From Leifsonia sp. PS1209 (GTDB lineage Bacteria > Actinomycetota > Actinomycetes > Actinomycetales > Microbacteriaceae), in the NCBI RefSeq assembly GCF_012317045.1, contig NZ_CP051154.1:496001-560000 (forward strand): DNA of 64,000 nt, read 5' to 3'. Shown piece by piece: positions 54,957 through 62,466 of this stretch. Position 1 is the stretch's first letter; each line of letters begins with the position of its first letter. Under the pieces are notes generated by a model, which was given only the letters and a program-made list of their open reading frames with translations, was not told the DNA's origin and searched no databases. The position numbers and the translations under genes are program-made.

Positions 54957-55457
54957 CTATGTGCGCTTTCGAGCCGGCTCAGCGTCCTCGTTCAGGTGGT
55001 CGAGGGTCTCGGTGAGGCGCCCGAGGAACGCGCTGACGACGCGCGCCTGATCCTCGTCGAGCGACGCGGCGACGGCCAACAGTCTGTCGTGCATCTGCCC
55101 GAGGGTCTCTCTGACCTCTACGTCGGCGCCGGGGGTGGCGGTGATGACGATGCTTCGCCGGTCGTTCGGGTGCGGCGCCCGCTGGATGTGCCCGGATGCG
55201 CTGAGCCGGTCGAGCATGATCGTGATCGACGACGACTTCATGCCGAGCAGGGCAGCGAGATCGGCGGGCGTGGCCAGCCGGCCCTCTTCTTCGGCGCGGA
55301 GCAGGAAGCGCAGTGCGCGCAGATCGGCCTCGCCCATCTTCATGGACTCGCGGGTGCGTCTGCGCATCGCCTGTTCGACCGCGCGGTAGGTGCGCAGCGA
55401 GCGGAGGACGCGCACCGTGCTGGCAGGCGCCGTTTCAAACCAAGGGTGTTCGGGCAT
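54957..55457 (-). CDS. MarR-family regulator 2
   Basis: A 166-residue winged-helix regulator: AEEEGRLATPADLAALLGMKSSSITIMLDRLSASGHI, wing HPNDRRSIVITATP. It closely resembles the next MarR protein in layout and sequence (TYRAVEQAMRRRTRESMKMGEADLRALRFLLRA against its counterpart), so the two are probably paralogues from a local duplication. It follows that gene by 32 nt and is likely co-transcribed. Confidence 0.9.
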   Translation of the reverse strand: MPEHPWFETAPASTVRVLRSLRTYRAVEQAMRRRTRESMKMGEADLRALRFLLRAEEEGRLATPADLAALLGMKSSSITIMLDRLSASGHIQRAPHPNDRRSIVITATPGADVEVRETLGQMHDRLLAVAASLDEDQARVVSAFLGRLTETLDHLNEDAEPARKRT

Positions 55458-55489
55458 ACGACCGCCAGTTTACCCGGCGTGTCGCGACG

Positions 55490-56044
55490 TCAGTGCTTCG
55501 CCCTGTCGGCGGTCCTGTCGCCCGCTCGGTCCGTGGCCGGGCGCGCGCTGTCGATGTGGTCGACGGCGTCGCGCAGGCGGTCGATGAAGTCCACGATCGT
55601 GTCCGCGTCCTCGTCGGAGAGGGAGGCTGCGACCTCGACCAGCTCTTCGCGGATGTCGCCGAGAATGGCCTTGTGCAGCTCGTCCGTCGGAACGGTGGGC
55701 ACGATGATGAGCGCGCGCCTGTCGAACGGGCTCGGCTCGCGCCGGACGTGCCCGGCCTTCTCGAGCCTGTCCAGGAGGATCGTGATGGAGGAGCTCTGCA
55801 CGCCGAGGTAGTCGGCGAGCTCCTTCGGCCCGACGTTGACGCCGCGCTCGTTCGCCCGGAGGAGGTAGCGGAGCGCCGAGATGTCGTTCTCGCTCATCCG
55901 CATCGCCTGCTCCGAGCGTCGCTGCATGGCCGCGTCAGCGGCTCCGTACGCTCGCATGGCTTCGAGGACGGCCACGGCTCTCTCCCGTTCCGCCTCCGGT
56001 CCGTACCAGTAATGAGGCGTCGAACCCTGTTTGTTCGTCGTCAT
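55490..56044 (-). CDS. MarR-family regulator 3
   Basis: A 184-residue winged-helix regulator with ERGVNVGPKELADYLGVQSSSITILLDRLEKAGHV and the wing SPFDRRALIIVPT, and a basic, Asp/Arg-rich tail. It is the upstream member of a tandem paralogous pair. Just before its start the sequence contains several CTAG words, including CTAGTCAATCTAG, consistent with autoregulation. Confidence 0.9.
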   Translation of the reverse strand: MTTNKQGSTPHYWYGPEAERERAVAVLEAMRAYGAADAAMQRRSEQAMRMSENDISALRYLLRANERGVNVGPKELADYLGVQSSSITILLDRLEKAGHVRREPSPFDRRALIIVPTVPTDELHKAILGDIREELVEVAASLSDEDADTIVDFIDRLRDAVDHIDSARPATDRAGDRTADRAKH

Positions 56045-56070
56045 GCACTAGATGATAGACCAACTACAAG

Positions 56071-56083
56071 CTAGTCAATCTAG
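56071..56083. promoter_or_regulatory. Candidate MarR operator before the MarR pair
   Basis: CTAGT-CAA-TCTAG is one mismatch from the CTAGA-N3-TCTAG palindrome, 27 nt upstream of the MarR 3 start. A related CTAGATGATAG lies at 56048. CTAG is a rare word in this GC-rich sequence. Confidence 0.55.
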
Positions 56084-56092
56084 CGATGCCCG

Positions 56093-56470
56093 CTAGACCG
56101 CCACCGGCGTGGCCATCGCCGACGCGTTCGTCAGCGCGGCTGCGGGGGTGCGCTGCCTGCGCTTGGACAGCGAGGTGACCTCGACGGGCTCCGGAGGAAC
56201 GACGACTCCGGCCGACCTGCTGGCCATCTCCATCATCAGCTCGAGCCAGGCGTCGTTGAGGCGGTCGGCCGAGTCCCGGCTGAACTCGTAGCGCAGCGGG
56301 ATGGCGTTGTCGATCCAGACCGAGTGCCTGCCCGGCGTCGAATGCTCCGTGGTCCAGCTCAACAGGAAGGGCTCCCTGCGCCGCAGTTTGACCGTGATAA
56401 CCGCTTGGATATGGGCGAGGACCCGATCCTCGAACTCGAATCCTTCGCCGTCGTACACCAGCACACCCAT
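56093..56470 (-). CDS. DUF7882-like protein
   Basis: A 125-residue protein of a family that I know mainly from Microbacteriaceae. Its core MGVLVYDGEGFEFEDRVLAH, LRRREPFLLSWT and SVWIDNAIPLRYEF fits that family; database entries are sometimes mislabelled as DNA ligase. The second half ends in a basic linker. GGGGAG lies 6 nt before the ATG; the longer frame upstream adds MMGARRDGERV. It precedes the MarR pair on the same strand. Function unknown. Confidence 0.75.
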   Translation of the reverse strand: MGVLVYDGEGFEFEDRVLAHIQAVITVKLRRREPFLLSWTTEHSTPGRHSVWIDNAIPLRYEFSRDSADRLNDAWLELMMEMASRSAGVVVPPEPVEVTSLSKRRQRTPAAALTNASAMATPVAV

Positions 56471-56529
56471 GACACGCTCCCCATCTCGTCGTGCGCCCAT
56501 CATGGCGACAACACGAGGATAGCGTATTA

Positions 56530-56542
56530 CTAGATCGTCTAG
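56530..56542. promoter_or_regulatory. MarR-type palindrome, site 1 in the divergent gap
   Basis: CTAGA-TCG-TCTAG, a perfect 5-3-5 palindrome, lies 60 nt before the DUF7882-like start on the minus strand. The same palindrome with another spacer occurs at 56639. The 215-nt gap 56471-56685 between divergent genes contains no further gene. Confidence 0.65.
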
Positions 56543-56638
56543 CTACGCATGTTCGGGAATATTCATTGCTGTAGCTACTAGCGTATCCGGAGCCGTGAAT
56601 CAACCCCCCTGCCCAAATTTGTCTCAGCGTCGGACTAT

Positions 56639-56651
56639 CTAGAGAATCTAG
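56639..56651. promoter_or_regulatory. MarR-type palindrome, site 2 in the divergent gap
   Basis: CTAGA-GAA-TCTAG, a perfect 5-3-5 palindrome, lies 35 nt before the plus-strand start at 56686, where it would overlap the promoter of that gene. Confidence 0.65.
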
Positions 56652-56685
56652 TTATCCATCACCGAGAAGCTCGAAAGGGCACACC

Positions 56686-57015
56686 ATGACGATCGCGAGA
56701 GACGCACCGGCGCCGATGACGGCACCCTCTCTGGACGCAGCAGGCGCCGCAGGCACCACCCAGCCGGCGGGAGGCACGGAGTGCGTGACCTGGCGCATCC
56801 CCACGGCGGGACTCTGGGTCGCCGAGACTCCATCCGCCTACCTCGGGATGGTCGACCACAGCCGTGACGGGTTCGTCGCCACCAGCAGTACGGGCCGCGA
56901 CCTGGGCGTCTTCGCCACCCTCGCCGACGCTCAGCTCGCGGTCTACCGCACCTGGTCGACGCCGGATGCTGCACCGCGCGCCGGCTGGACGTTCCGCGGC
57001 TCGGCCGCCCACTAG
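56686..57015 (+). CDS. Small hypothetical protein under MarR-type sites
   Basis: A 109-residue protein that I do not recognise. After an Ala/Pro-rich start of about 30 residues comes a compact domain: VTWRIPTAGLWVAETPSAYLGMVD, GFVATSSTGRDLGVF and TLADAQLAVYRTW. There are no membrane segments. GAAAGGG precedes the ATG. It is followed after 48 nt by a tiny membrane-protein gene and is divergent from the DUF7882-like gene, with two CTAGA palindromes between them. Confidence 0.7.
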   Translation: MTIARDAPAPMTAPSLDAAGAAGTTQPAGGTECVTWRIPTAGLWVAETPSAYLGMVDHSRDGFVATSSTGRDLGVFATLADAQLAVYRTWSTPDAAPRAGWTFRGSAAH

Positions 57016-57063
57016 CTCTCTTAGACCTCCCGACCGTCCCCAACTAGAAGGAATCACCTCGAA

Positions 57064-57219
57064 ATGCTCGCCCTCATCATCGTCCTGCTCGTCGTCTGGG
57101 CCATCCTGGCCGTCCTCGGCTTCGCCATCAAGGGACTCCTGTGGCTCGCGATCCTCGGTCTCGTCTTCTTCGTGATCACCGCGATCGTCGGATTCATCCG
57201 ACGCAACAGCAGGGCCTGA
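57064..57219 (+). CDS. 51-residue hydrophobic membrane peptide
   Basis: The reading starts MLALIIVLLVVWAILAVLGF and continues with a second hydrophobic stretch LLWLAILGLVFFVITAIVG, ending RRNSRA. Almost every residue is hydrophobic except one Lys between the helices and the basic end, so it should form a two-helix hairpin in the membrane, as small stress-induced peptides do. GAAGGA lies 12 nt before the ATG. A very strong terminator follows 15 nt after the stop, which supports a real gene. Confidence 0.7.
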   Translation: MLALIIVLLVVWAILAVLGFAIKGLLWLAILGLVFFVITAIVGFIRRNSRA

Positions 57220-57234
57220 ACGCACCATACGAAC

Positions 57235-57280
57235 AGAGCGGGCCTCCCCGGCGACCACGGTCGCGGGGGAGGCCCGCTCT
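57235..57280 (+). terminator. Terminator after the membrane peptide gene
   Basis: A 15-bp perfect stem, AGAGCGGGCCTCCCC with GGGGAGGCCCGCTCT, around a 16-nt loop, followed by TCGTGTTCC. Confidence 0.85.
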
Positions 57281-57318
57281 TCGTGTTCCCGGGCATGCTG
57301 GACAGAGCACTCGAAAGC

Positions 57319-57340
57319 GAATACTCTAAACAAAGTATTC
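57319..57340 (+). promoter_or_regulatory. Candidate PadR autoregulatory operator
   Basis: GAATACT-N8-AGTATTC, a 7-bp perfect inverted repeat, lies 10 nt before the padR start and overlaps a likely -10 region (TACTCTAAA). The ATACT...AGTAT form and 8-nt gap fit PadR-type sites. Confidence 0.65.
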
Positions 57341-57350
57341 GGAGGTGAAC

Positions 57351-58025
57351 ATGTCCAAACGCGCGATCTCGAACCCGCTGGCCCTCGCGGTGCTGTCCTG
57401 CCTGTGGGAGCGGCCGATGTACCCGTACGAGATGACCACGTCCATGCGCGAGCGCGGCAAGGAAGACAGTATCCGCCTCAACTTCGGATCCCTCTACGCG
57501 GTCATCAAGTCGCTGGAGAAGCACGGCTTCATCGTCGCCACCCAGACCGAGCGGGAGGGCAACCGCCCGGAGCGCGTGGTCTACGAGATCACCGACGCGG
57601 GCCGTCGCGAGGCCGACGAGTGGCTGAGCGAGCTCATCGACACCCCCGTCAAGGAGTACCCGGCCATCGAGACCGGCCTCTCCCTCCTCCCGATGCTCCC
57701 GCCGCAGACTGCGCTCGAACTCCTGGAGAAGCGGGTGGAGCGGCTCGACGACGAGATCGCCTCCCGGCACCGCCAGCTCGACGAGATCGGCGACAGCCTC
57801 CCCGAGCTGTTCATGGTCGAATTCCACTACCGCCAGGCGGTGCTGGATGCGGAGCGCGCGTACATCGCGGGGCTCGCATCGCGCATCCGGGACGGGTCGA
57901 TCGGCGGCCTGCAGATGTGGGAGGGGCTGCACGCGCTCCTCCGCGAAGGACTCAGCATGGCCGACATCCAGCAGAGGGTGTCGGCGGGCGACTTCGGGCA
58001 GGAGGTGGCCGACCTGCTGGGCTAG
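57351..58025 (+). CDS. PadR-family regulator
   Basis: A 224-residue protein: an N-terminal PadR winged helix (ISNPLALAVLSCLWERPMYPYEMTT, LNFGSLYAVIKSLEKHGFI, ERVVYEITDAGRREADEWL) and a C-terminal helical Vir_act_alpha-like domain. The ATG at 57351, with GGAGG 5 nt before it, is preferred over the in-frame GTG at 57345. It precedes an ABC ATPase/permease pair, the classic arrangement in which PadR represses drug efflux until ligand binds. Confidence 0.9.
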   Translation: MSKRAISNPLALAVLSCLWERPMYPYEMTTSMRERGKEDSIRLNFGSLYAVIKSLEKHGFIVATQTEREGNRPERVVYEITDAGRREADEWLSELIDTPVKEYPAIETGLSLLPMLPPQTALELLEKRVERLDDEIASRHRQLDEIGDSLPELFMVEFHYRQAVLDAERAYIAGLASRIRDGSIGGLQMWEGLHALLREGLSMADIQQRVSAGDFGQEVADLLG

Positions 58026-58035
58026 AAAACGAACC

Positions 58036-58067
58036 GATGGCCGGAGAGCGGCAACTCTCCGGCCATC
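58036..58067 (+). terminator. Hairpin after padR
   Basis: A perfect 13-bp stem, GATGGCCGGAGAG with CTCTCCGGCCATC, and a CGGCAA loop, 10 nt after the padR stop. Without a T-run it may only attenuate transcription into the ABC genes. Confidence 0.6.
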
Positions 58068-58116
58068 CAAACCCCAGTCGTTCCGTGAGGAACCTGCGTC
58101 AACAGTCACCGAGGGT

Positions 58117-58129
58117 CCATTTCCAATGG
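58117..58129 (+). promoter_or_regulatory. Small palindrome before the ABC genes
   Basis: CCATT-TCC-AATGG, a perfect 5-3-5 palindrome, 47 nt before the ABC ATPase start. Possible operator; nothing else supports it. Confidence 0.3.
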
Positions 58130-58176
58130 TATCGCGCGGGTCTCTCACGAACGGCTTCACTCGAAAGGAAGCCATC

Positions 58177-59193
58177 GTGACAACCGAATATCCGTCGGCG
58201 CTCATCGCCGACGATCTCAGAAAGTCCTACCCGGCCGGCAGGGGCAAGCCGCCCGTGCGCGCCGTCGACGGCCTCAGCTTCACCGCTGAGACCGGCACCA
58301 TCTTCGGGCTGCTCGGCCCCAACGGCGCAGGCAAGTCCACCACCATCAAGATCCTCTCGACGCTCGCCCGTGCGGACTCCGGCCGCGCGATCGTCGCGGG
58401 CATCGACGTGGCCAGGCATCCGGGCAGGGTGCGCTGTTCGATCGGGTTCGTGGCGCAGAAGTCCGTCGCGGATCCGACGGACACCGGCGCAGAGAACCTG
58501 GTGCTCGCCGGCAGGCTGCAGGGCCTGTCCGGTCGGGATGCGCGCGCACGGGCCGCAGAGTTGCTCAGCCGGTTCGGTCTGGCGGAGCACGCCACCCGCC
58601 AGGTGAAGACGTACTCGGGCGGCATGTCCCGCAAGCTCGACGTCGCCATCGGCCTGATGCACCGACCGGCCGTGCTGTTCCTGGACGAGCCGACCACCGG
58701 CCTCGACCCGGAGGCGCGGGCGGAACTGTGGGCGGAGATCGAGCGGATGACCGCGTTCGAGAACATGACCGTGCTGCTCACCACGCACTACCTGGAGGAG
58801 GCGGACAGGCTCGCCAAACGGCTCGCCATCGTCGACAGGGGAACGGTCGTGACGGCCGGGACCCCGGAGGAGCTGAAGAACGACCTCCGCGGCGACGCCG
58901 TGATCGTCGAGCTCACCGCGGACGGCGACCCGTTCGCCGCCCTGACCGCCCTCGGACGAGTGGATGCGCTGAGCGAGGTCGGCGGCGACGGCCGCACCCT
59001 GCGCGCCCGCGCAGACAGCGGGGCCGCCACGCTCCCGCTCGCGCTCGCAGCGCTCGAGGCAGCAGGCATCGCCGTCGCGTCCGCGACCGTCGCTCGGCCG
59101 AGCCTCGACGACGTCTACCTGCGGCACACCGGCCGCACCCTCACGAAAGCTCAGGAGACCGCGCAGGACGCAGCATTGGAGAACGCATCATGA
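58177..59193 (+). CDS. DrrA-like ABC transporter ATPase
   Basis: A 338-residue ATPase: Walker A GPNGAGKST, signature YSGGMSRKLDVAIGL, Walker B VLFLDEPTTGLD and the H-loop LTTHYLEEADRL. The C-terminal 90 residues form the usual DrrA-type accessory domain. AAAGGAA lies 6 nt before the GTG start; the open frame upstream was discarded. It pairs with the permease overlapping its stop. The substrate is probably a hydrophobic drug or lipid. Confidence 0.92.
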   Translation: MTTEYPSALIADDLRKSYPAGRGKPPVRAVDGLSFTAETGTIFGLLGPNGAGKSTTIKILSTLARADSGRAIVAGIDVARHPGRVRCSIGFVAQKSVADPTDTGAENLVLAGRLQGLSGRDARARAAELLSRFGLAEHATRQVKTYSGGMSRKLDVAIGLMHRPAVLFLDEPTTGLDPEARAELWAEIERMTAFENMTVLLTTHYLEEADRLAKRLAIVDRGTVVTAGTPEELKNDLRGDAVIVELTADGDPFAALTALGRVDALSEVGGDGRTLRARADSGAATLPLALAALEAAGIAVASATVARPSLDDVYLRHTGRTLTKAQETAQDAALENAS

Positions 59194-60017
59194 CCGCCAT
59201 CGCCCCCACCAGGATCCACTCGGAGCGCACGGCGTCCGGGCCGTCGTTCTTCACCCACACCGCCGTGCTGACCGCGCGCTTGCTGCGCGCTGCCTGGCGG
59301 ATGCCGGTGTTCCTCGTGATGAACCTGGTGCAGCCGATCATCTGGCTGCTGCTGTTCGGGCAGCTGTTCAAGGCTGTCGTGCAGATCCCGGGCTTCGGCA
59401 ACGGGCAGAGCTATCTGGAGTTCCTGACGCCCGGGATCGTGATGATGATGGCGCTGTTCGGCAGCGCGTGGTCGGGCACGGTCTACATCCAGGACATGCA
59501 GCGCGGTGTGATGGACAGGTTCCTCACGTCGCCGACCAGCCGTCCGGCGATGATCGTGTCCACCCTCGTCTACCAGTCGATCCTGGCCGTGGTGCAGTCG
59601 CTCGTCGTGCTCGGGATCGCGTTCTGGGCCGGGGCACGGTTCGAGGGCGGGTTCACCGGGATCGTGCTGCTGCTGCTCGCGGTCGTGCTGCTGACGGCGG
59701 TGTTCTGCTCGCTCTCGAACGCGGTCGCGCTGCTGGCGAAGGAGCAGACGGCGCTGATCGGCATCTCACAGCTGATCACGCTGCCTCTGATGTTCCTCAG
59801 CTCCGCGATCATGAACACGAAGCTCTCCCCGGAGTGGGTGCAGAACGTCGCGGCGTACAACCCGTTCGAGTGGGCGGTGATCGTCGGCCGTCAGGCGCTC
59901 TCCGCGCATCCCGACTGGCCGTCGCTCTGGCTGCACGTCGGCCTGCTCGCCGCGCTCACCGTCGTGATGGCCGCTCTCGCCACCTCGGCCTTCCGCGCCT
60001 ACCAGCGTTCCGCCTGA
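59190..60017 (+). CDS. ABC-2-type transporter permease (DrrB-like)
   Basis: A 275-residue membrane protein with six helices. GSAWSGTVYIQDMQRGVMDRFLTSPTSRPAMIV is the conserved DrrB/ABC-2 loop, and ITLPLMFLSSAIM and NPFEWAVIVGRQAL follow. It overlaps the ATPase stop as ATGA. It forms the channel of the PadR-controlled efflux pump and ends at a hairpin repeat shared with the next, convergent gene. Confidence 0.92.
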   Translation: MTAIAPTRIHSERTASGPSFFTHTAVLTARLLRAAWRMPVFLVMNLVQPIIWLLLFGQLFKAVVQIPGFGNGQSYLEFLTPGIVMMMALFGSAWSGTVYIQDMQRGVMDRFLTSPTSRPAMIVSTLVYQSILAVVQSLVVLGIAFWAGARFEGGFTGIVLLLLAVVLLTAVFCSLSNAVALLAKEQTALIGISQLITLPLMFLSSAIMNTKLSPEWVQNVAAYNPFEWAVIVGRQALSAHPDWPSLWLHVGLLAALTVVMAALATSAFRAYQRSA

Positions 60018-60025
60018 CCCGAACA

Positions 60026-60087
60026 ATCGAGTCCGAAGTTATTCACGCGCCACGCCGAGTGGCACCGTGAAGAACTTCGGACTCGAT
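60026..60087. repeat. Long hairpin, copy B of a dispersed repeat
   Basis: Two 22-bp arms (60026-60047 and 60066-60087) match with one mismatch; the left arm begins ATCGAGTCCGAAGTTATTCA. It lies between convergent genes, where it should terminate both. It is clearly related to the hairpin at 10758-10819 over both arms and the ACGCCG loop. Confidence 0.7.
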
Positions 60088-60098
60088 GGCGTGGTGGC

Positions 60099-60839
60099 TT
60101 AGAACAGGTCGGGGGAGGGGGCGGACGCGTGCCGGATGGACACGTCGGCGTGACGGTCGAAGCGGTAGCCGACGCCGCGGACGGTGCGGACGATGTCCTC
60201 GTACCGTCCGAGCTTCGAGCGCAGGCGGCGCACGTGGACGTCGATGGTGCGCTCGTTCGGCACCTCGTCGTCCGCGGAGCCCCACAGCGACGAGATCAGC
60301 TCGGCGCGCTCGATGGTGCGGCCCTCGCGCAGCACCAGGTACTGCAGGAGCTCGAACTCCTTGTACGTGAGCGCGGCGGTCTGGTTGTCGAGGAGGAGGC
60401 GCTTGCGCGAGATGTCGACGACGACGCCACCGGATGCGCGGTCCTCGTCCTCGTCCGGCGTCACCTGGTGGCGGTGCTTGGCGATGGCGGAGGGGTCCTG
60501 CAGGGCGAGGCGGACGACATCCACGTCGCGTCCACCGGCTCCTTCTGGAGCGAGTGCGACGGCGGCGTACGTCTCTGCGGACGGTGCGATCTCGGCGGTG
60601 AGGCGCTTCAGGGCTTCGACGATGCGGCCGAGGTCGGTGCCGGCTGCAGCGGCCTTGGCCTCGTCGATGCCGACGTAGAGGACGAATCCGCGGGCCTCGG
60701 TGCCGTTCGGCACGGCGCGGATCTGGGTGGCGGGGACGGCGGGGGCGGCGGCCGGCGTCGGAACCGCTGCTGCGGGAGCCGGGGCTGCCGCGAGGTGACG
60801 GCTGGGGGAGTAAGCGGTGTCGATGGTTGCCAGAGACAT
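60099..60839 (-). CDS. Orphan OmpR-type winged-helix regulator
   Basis: A 246-residue protein whose C-terminal 100 residues are an OmpR/PhoB DNA-binding domain: LTYKEFELLQYLVLREGRTIERAELISSLWG and ERTIDVHVRRLRSKLGRYEDIVRTVRGVGYRF. The N-terminal part has no receiver domain or phospho-Asp; it is an Ala/Pro-rich linker and then a small domain (FVLYVGIDEAKAAAAGTD) that I do not recognise. No histidine kinase is nearby. AAAGGA lies 8 nt before the ATG. It seems to have a leader of about 340 nt. Confidence 0.87.
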   Translation of the reverse strand: MSLATIDTAYSPSRHLAAAPAPAAAVPTPAAAPAVPATQIRAVPNGTEARGFVLYVGIDEAKAAAAGTDLGRIVEALKRLTAEIAPSAETYAAVALAPEGAGGRDVDVVRLALQDPSAIAKHRHQVTPDEDEDRASGGVVVDISRKRLLLDNQTAALTYKEFELLQYLVLREGRTIERAELISSLWGSADDEVPNERTIDVHVRRLRSKLGRYEDIVRTVRGVGYRFDRHADVSIRHASAPSPDLF

Positions 60840-60898
60840 GGGATGGGTCCTTTGCGATGATGCGGTGAATCCCCTGCCGGATACGGCGTCCCCGGTGG

Positions 60899-60915
60899 CG
60901 TCGAAACGTTCGACG
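60899..60915. promoter_or_regulatory. Palindrome in the leader of the winged-helix gene
   Basis: CGTCGAA-ACG-TTCGACG, a perfect 7-3-7 palindrome, 60 nt before the start codon. It could be an operator or an RNA hairpin. The rest of the gap 60840-61279 (440 nt) shows no ORF, tRNA or known riboswitch that I can support. Confidence 0.4.
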
Positions 60916-61185
60916 TGTACAGGTAGGTGGCGGGGTGCGAGGATTCGCGAGTGTGTGTTGGGCCTGAGAGCGGCCGGTGTGCGGATGCGTGAGTGTGGCG
61001 CATCCGGGGAGCTGGTAGCCCTGTCCCGACTCAGTGGGTCGGCGGGCGGCTGGCTCGGCGAAGGGTCGTCAGATTAGCGACACATTCGGCAACACATGAC
61101 CGAGTCGCGGCCGGGCATCATCATGCCGGCATCCCCAGGGGCCTCGAAGGAGGTCAGGGTACGCGAGTTGTCAGTCATGCATTGA

Positions 61186-61215
61186 AGTAAAGCGTCCCGT
61201 GACGGCCCGTGTCAA
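61186..61215 (-). promoter_or_regulatory. Promoter of the winged-helix regulator gene
   Basis: On the minus strand TTGACA (61215-61210) and TTTACT (61191-61186) are separated by 18 bp, the best consensus match in the gap. It would give a transcript starting near 61179 with a long leader. Confidence 0.55.
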
Positions 61216-61279
61216 ATCATTACGGAATGTTGCGACGTCTCTGTCACATTCGTGGCTGCCGTCAGCAGGGGTGGACGGG

Positions 61280-61912
61280 TCAGACCGTGCCGTAGAGGCG
61301 GTCACCGGCGTCGCCGAGGCCGGGCACGATGTAGCCGTTCTCGTTGAGGCGCTCGTCGAGGGCGCCGAGCACGATGGTCACGTCGCGGCCCTCCGTCGCC
61401 TTCTCCAGGGCGGCGATGCCCTCCGGGGCGGCGAGGATGCAGATGGCGGTGACGTCGACAGCTCCGCGCTTGAAGAGGAACTCGATGGCGGCGCCGAGCG
61501 AGCCTCCCGTCGCGAGCATCGGGTCGAGCACGAAGCACTGGCGGTCGGAGAGGTCGTCCGGCAGGCGCTCCGCGTACGTGGTCGGCTCGAACGTCACCTC
61601 GTTGCGCGCCATACCGAGGAAGCCGACCTCGGCGGTCGGCATCAGGCGGACCATGCCCTCGAGCATCCCGAGTCCGGCACGCAGGATGGGGACGACCAGT
61701 GGACGCGGCTCGCTGAGGGTGACGCCCGTGGTGGTGGTGACCGGCGTCTCGATCTCGACCGGCTCGACCTTGACGGCGCGGGTCGCTTCGTACGCGAGCA
61801 GTGTCACGAGTTCCTCGGTGAGCGCGCGGAACACCGGAGACGGGGTGTGCTTGTTGCGCAACACCGTCAGCTTGTGGGTGATGAGGGGGTGGTCGGCAAC
61901 GTGCACTCGCAT
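61280..61912 (-). CDS. upp: Uracil phosphoribosyltransferase
   Basis: Salvages uracil to UMP with PRPP (210 residues, cytoplasmic). It has [21 protein letters not shown] at the start, the PRPP loop [11 protein letters not shown] and the C-terminal [14 protein letters not shown] uracil-binding segment, all highly typical. No ribosome site precedes the ATG, but TAGCCT lies 6 nt upstream on the minus strand, so the message is probably leaderless. It is divergent from tadA. Confidence 0.96.
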   Translation of the reverse strand: MRVHVADHPLITHKLTVLRNKHTPSPVFRALTEELVTLLAYEATRAVKVEPVEIETPVTTTTGVTLSEPRPLVVPILRAGLGMLEGMVRLMPTAEVGFLGMARNEVTFEPTTYAERLPDDLSDRQCFVLDPMLATGGSLGAAIEFLFKRGAVDVTAICILAAPEGIAALEKATEGRDVTIVLGALDERLNENGYIVPGLGDAGDRLYGTV

Positions 61913-61953
61913 AGGCTCAAGGCTAACCGACGTTTCCCCCGTGAGGAGCCCGC

Positions 61954-62421
61954 GTGAGTCTGGCCGTCCCCGACGACTACGAGCAGTGGATGCGCCGCGC
62001 CATCGCCGACGCGCGGCTCGCCTTCGACACCGGCGACGTCCCGGTCGCCGCGCTGGTCGTCGACGAGCAGGGTGAGGTCATCGGGACCGGCCGCAACGAG
62101 CGCGAGCTGCACAACGACCCGACCGCCCACGCGGAGGTGCTCGCGCTGCGCGAGGCAGCAGCATCCCGGGACGACTGGCACCTGGAGGGATGCACGCTCG
62201 TCGTCACCCTCGAACCGTGCGTGATGTGCGCGGGCGCCGTGCTGGCCGCCCGGGTGCCGCGCGTGGTGTTCGGCGCCTGGGACGAGAAGGCTGGGGCGGC
62301 GGGGTCGGTGTACGACGTGCTGCGCGACCGCAGGCTGAATCACCGGGTCGAGGTGTACGCGGGCGTGCTGGCCGAGGACTGCGCCGACCTGCTGCTGGAC
62401 TTCTTCCGCGCGAAGCGCTGA
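61954..62421 (+). CDS. tadA: tRNA adenosine deaminase
   Basis: Zinc-dependent deaminase (155 residues) that turns A34 of tRNA-Arg(ACG) into inosine. Zinc ligands and catalytic Glu are in [10 protein letters not shown] and [26 protein letters not shown] is typical. GAGGAG lies 5 nt before the GTG start. Its substrate tRNA is encoded at 15.6 kb in this same window. Divergent from upp. Confidence 0.94.
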   Translation: MSLAVPDDYEQWMRRAIADARLAFDTGDVPVAALVVDEQGEVIGTGRNERELHNDPTAHAEVLALREAAASRDDWHLEGCTLVVTLEPCVMCAGAVLAARVPRVVFGAWDEKAGAAGSVYDVLRDRRLNHRVEVYAGVLAEDCADLLLDFFRAKR

Positions 62422-62466
62422 GGGCGCGGCGGCGGCGCGCGCGGCACGGACGCAGCCGGCGGCGCG

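Noticed and set aside
60840..61185. Known riboswitch in the winged-helix leader
   Set aside because: I looked for cobalamin, TPP, SAM, glycine and c-di-AMP-type conserved boxes and saw none; only a palindrome remains.
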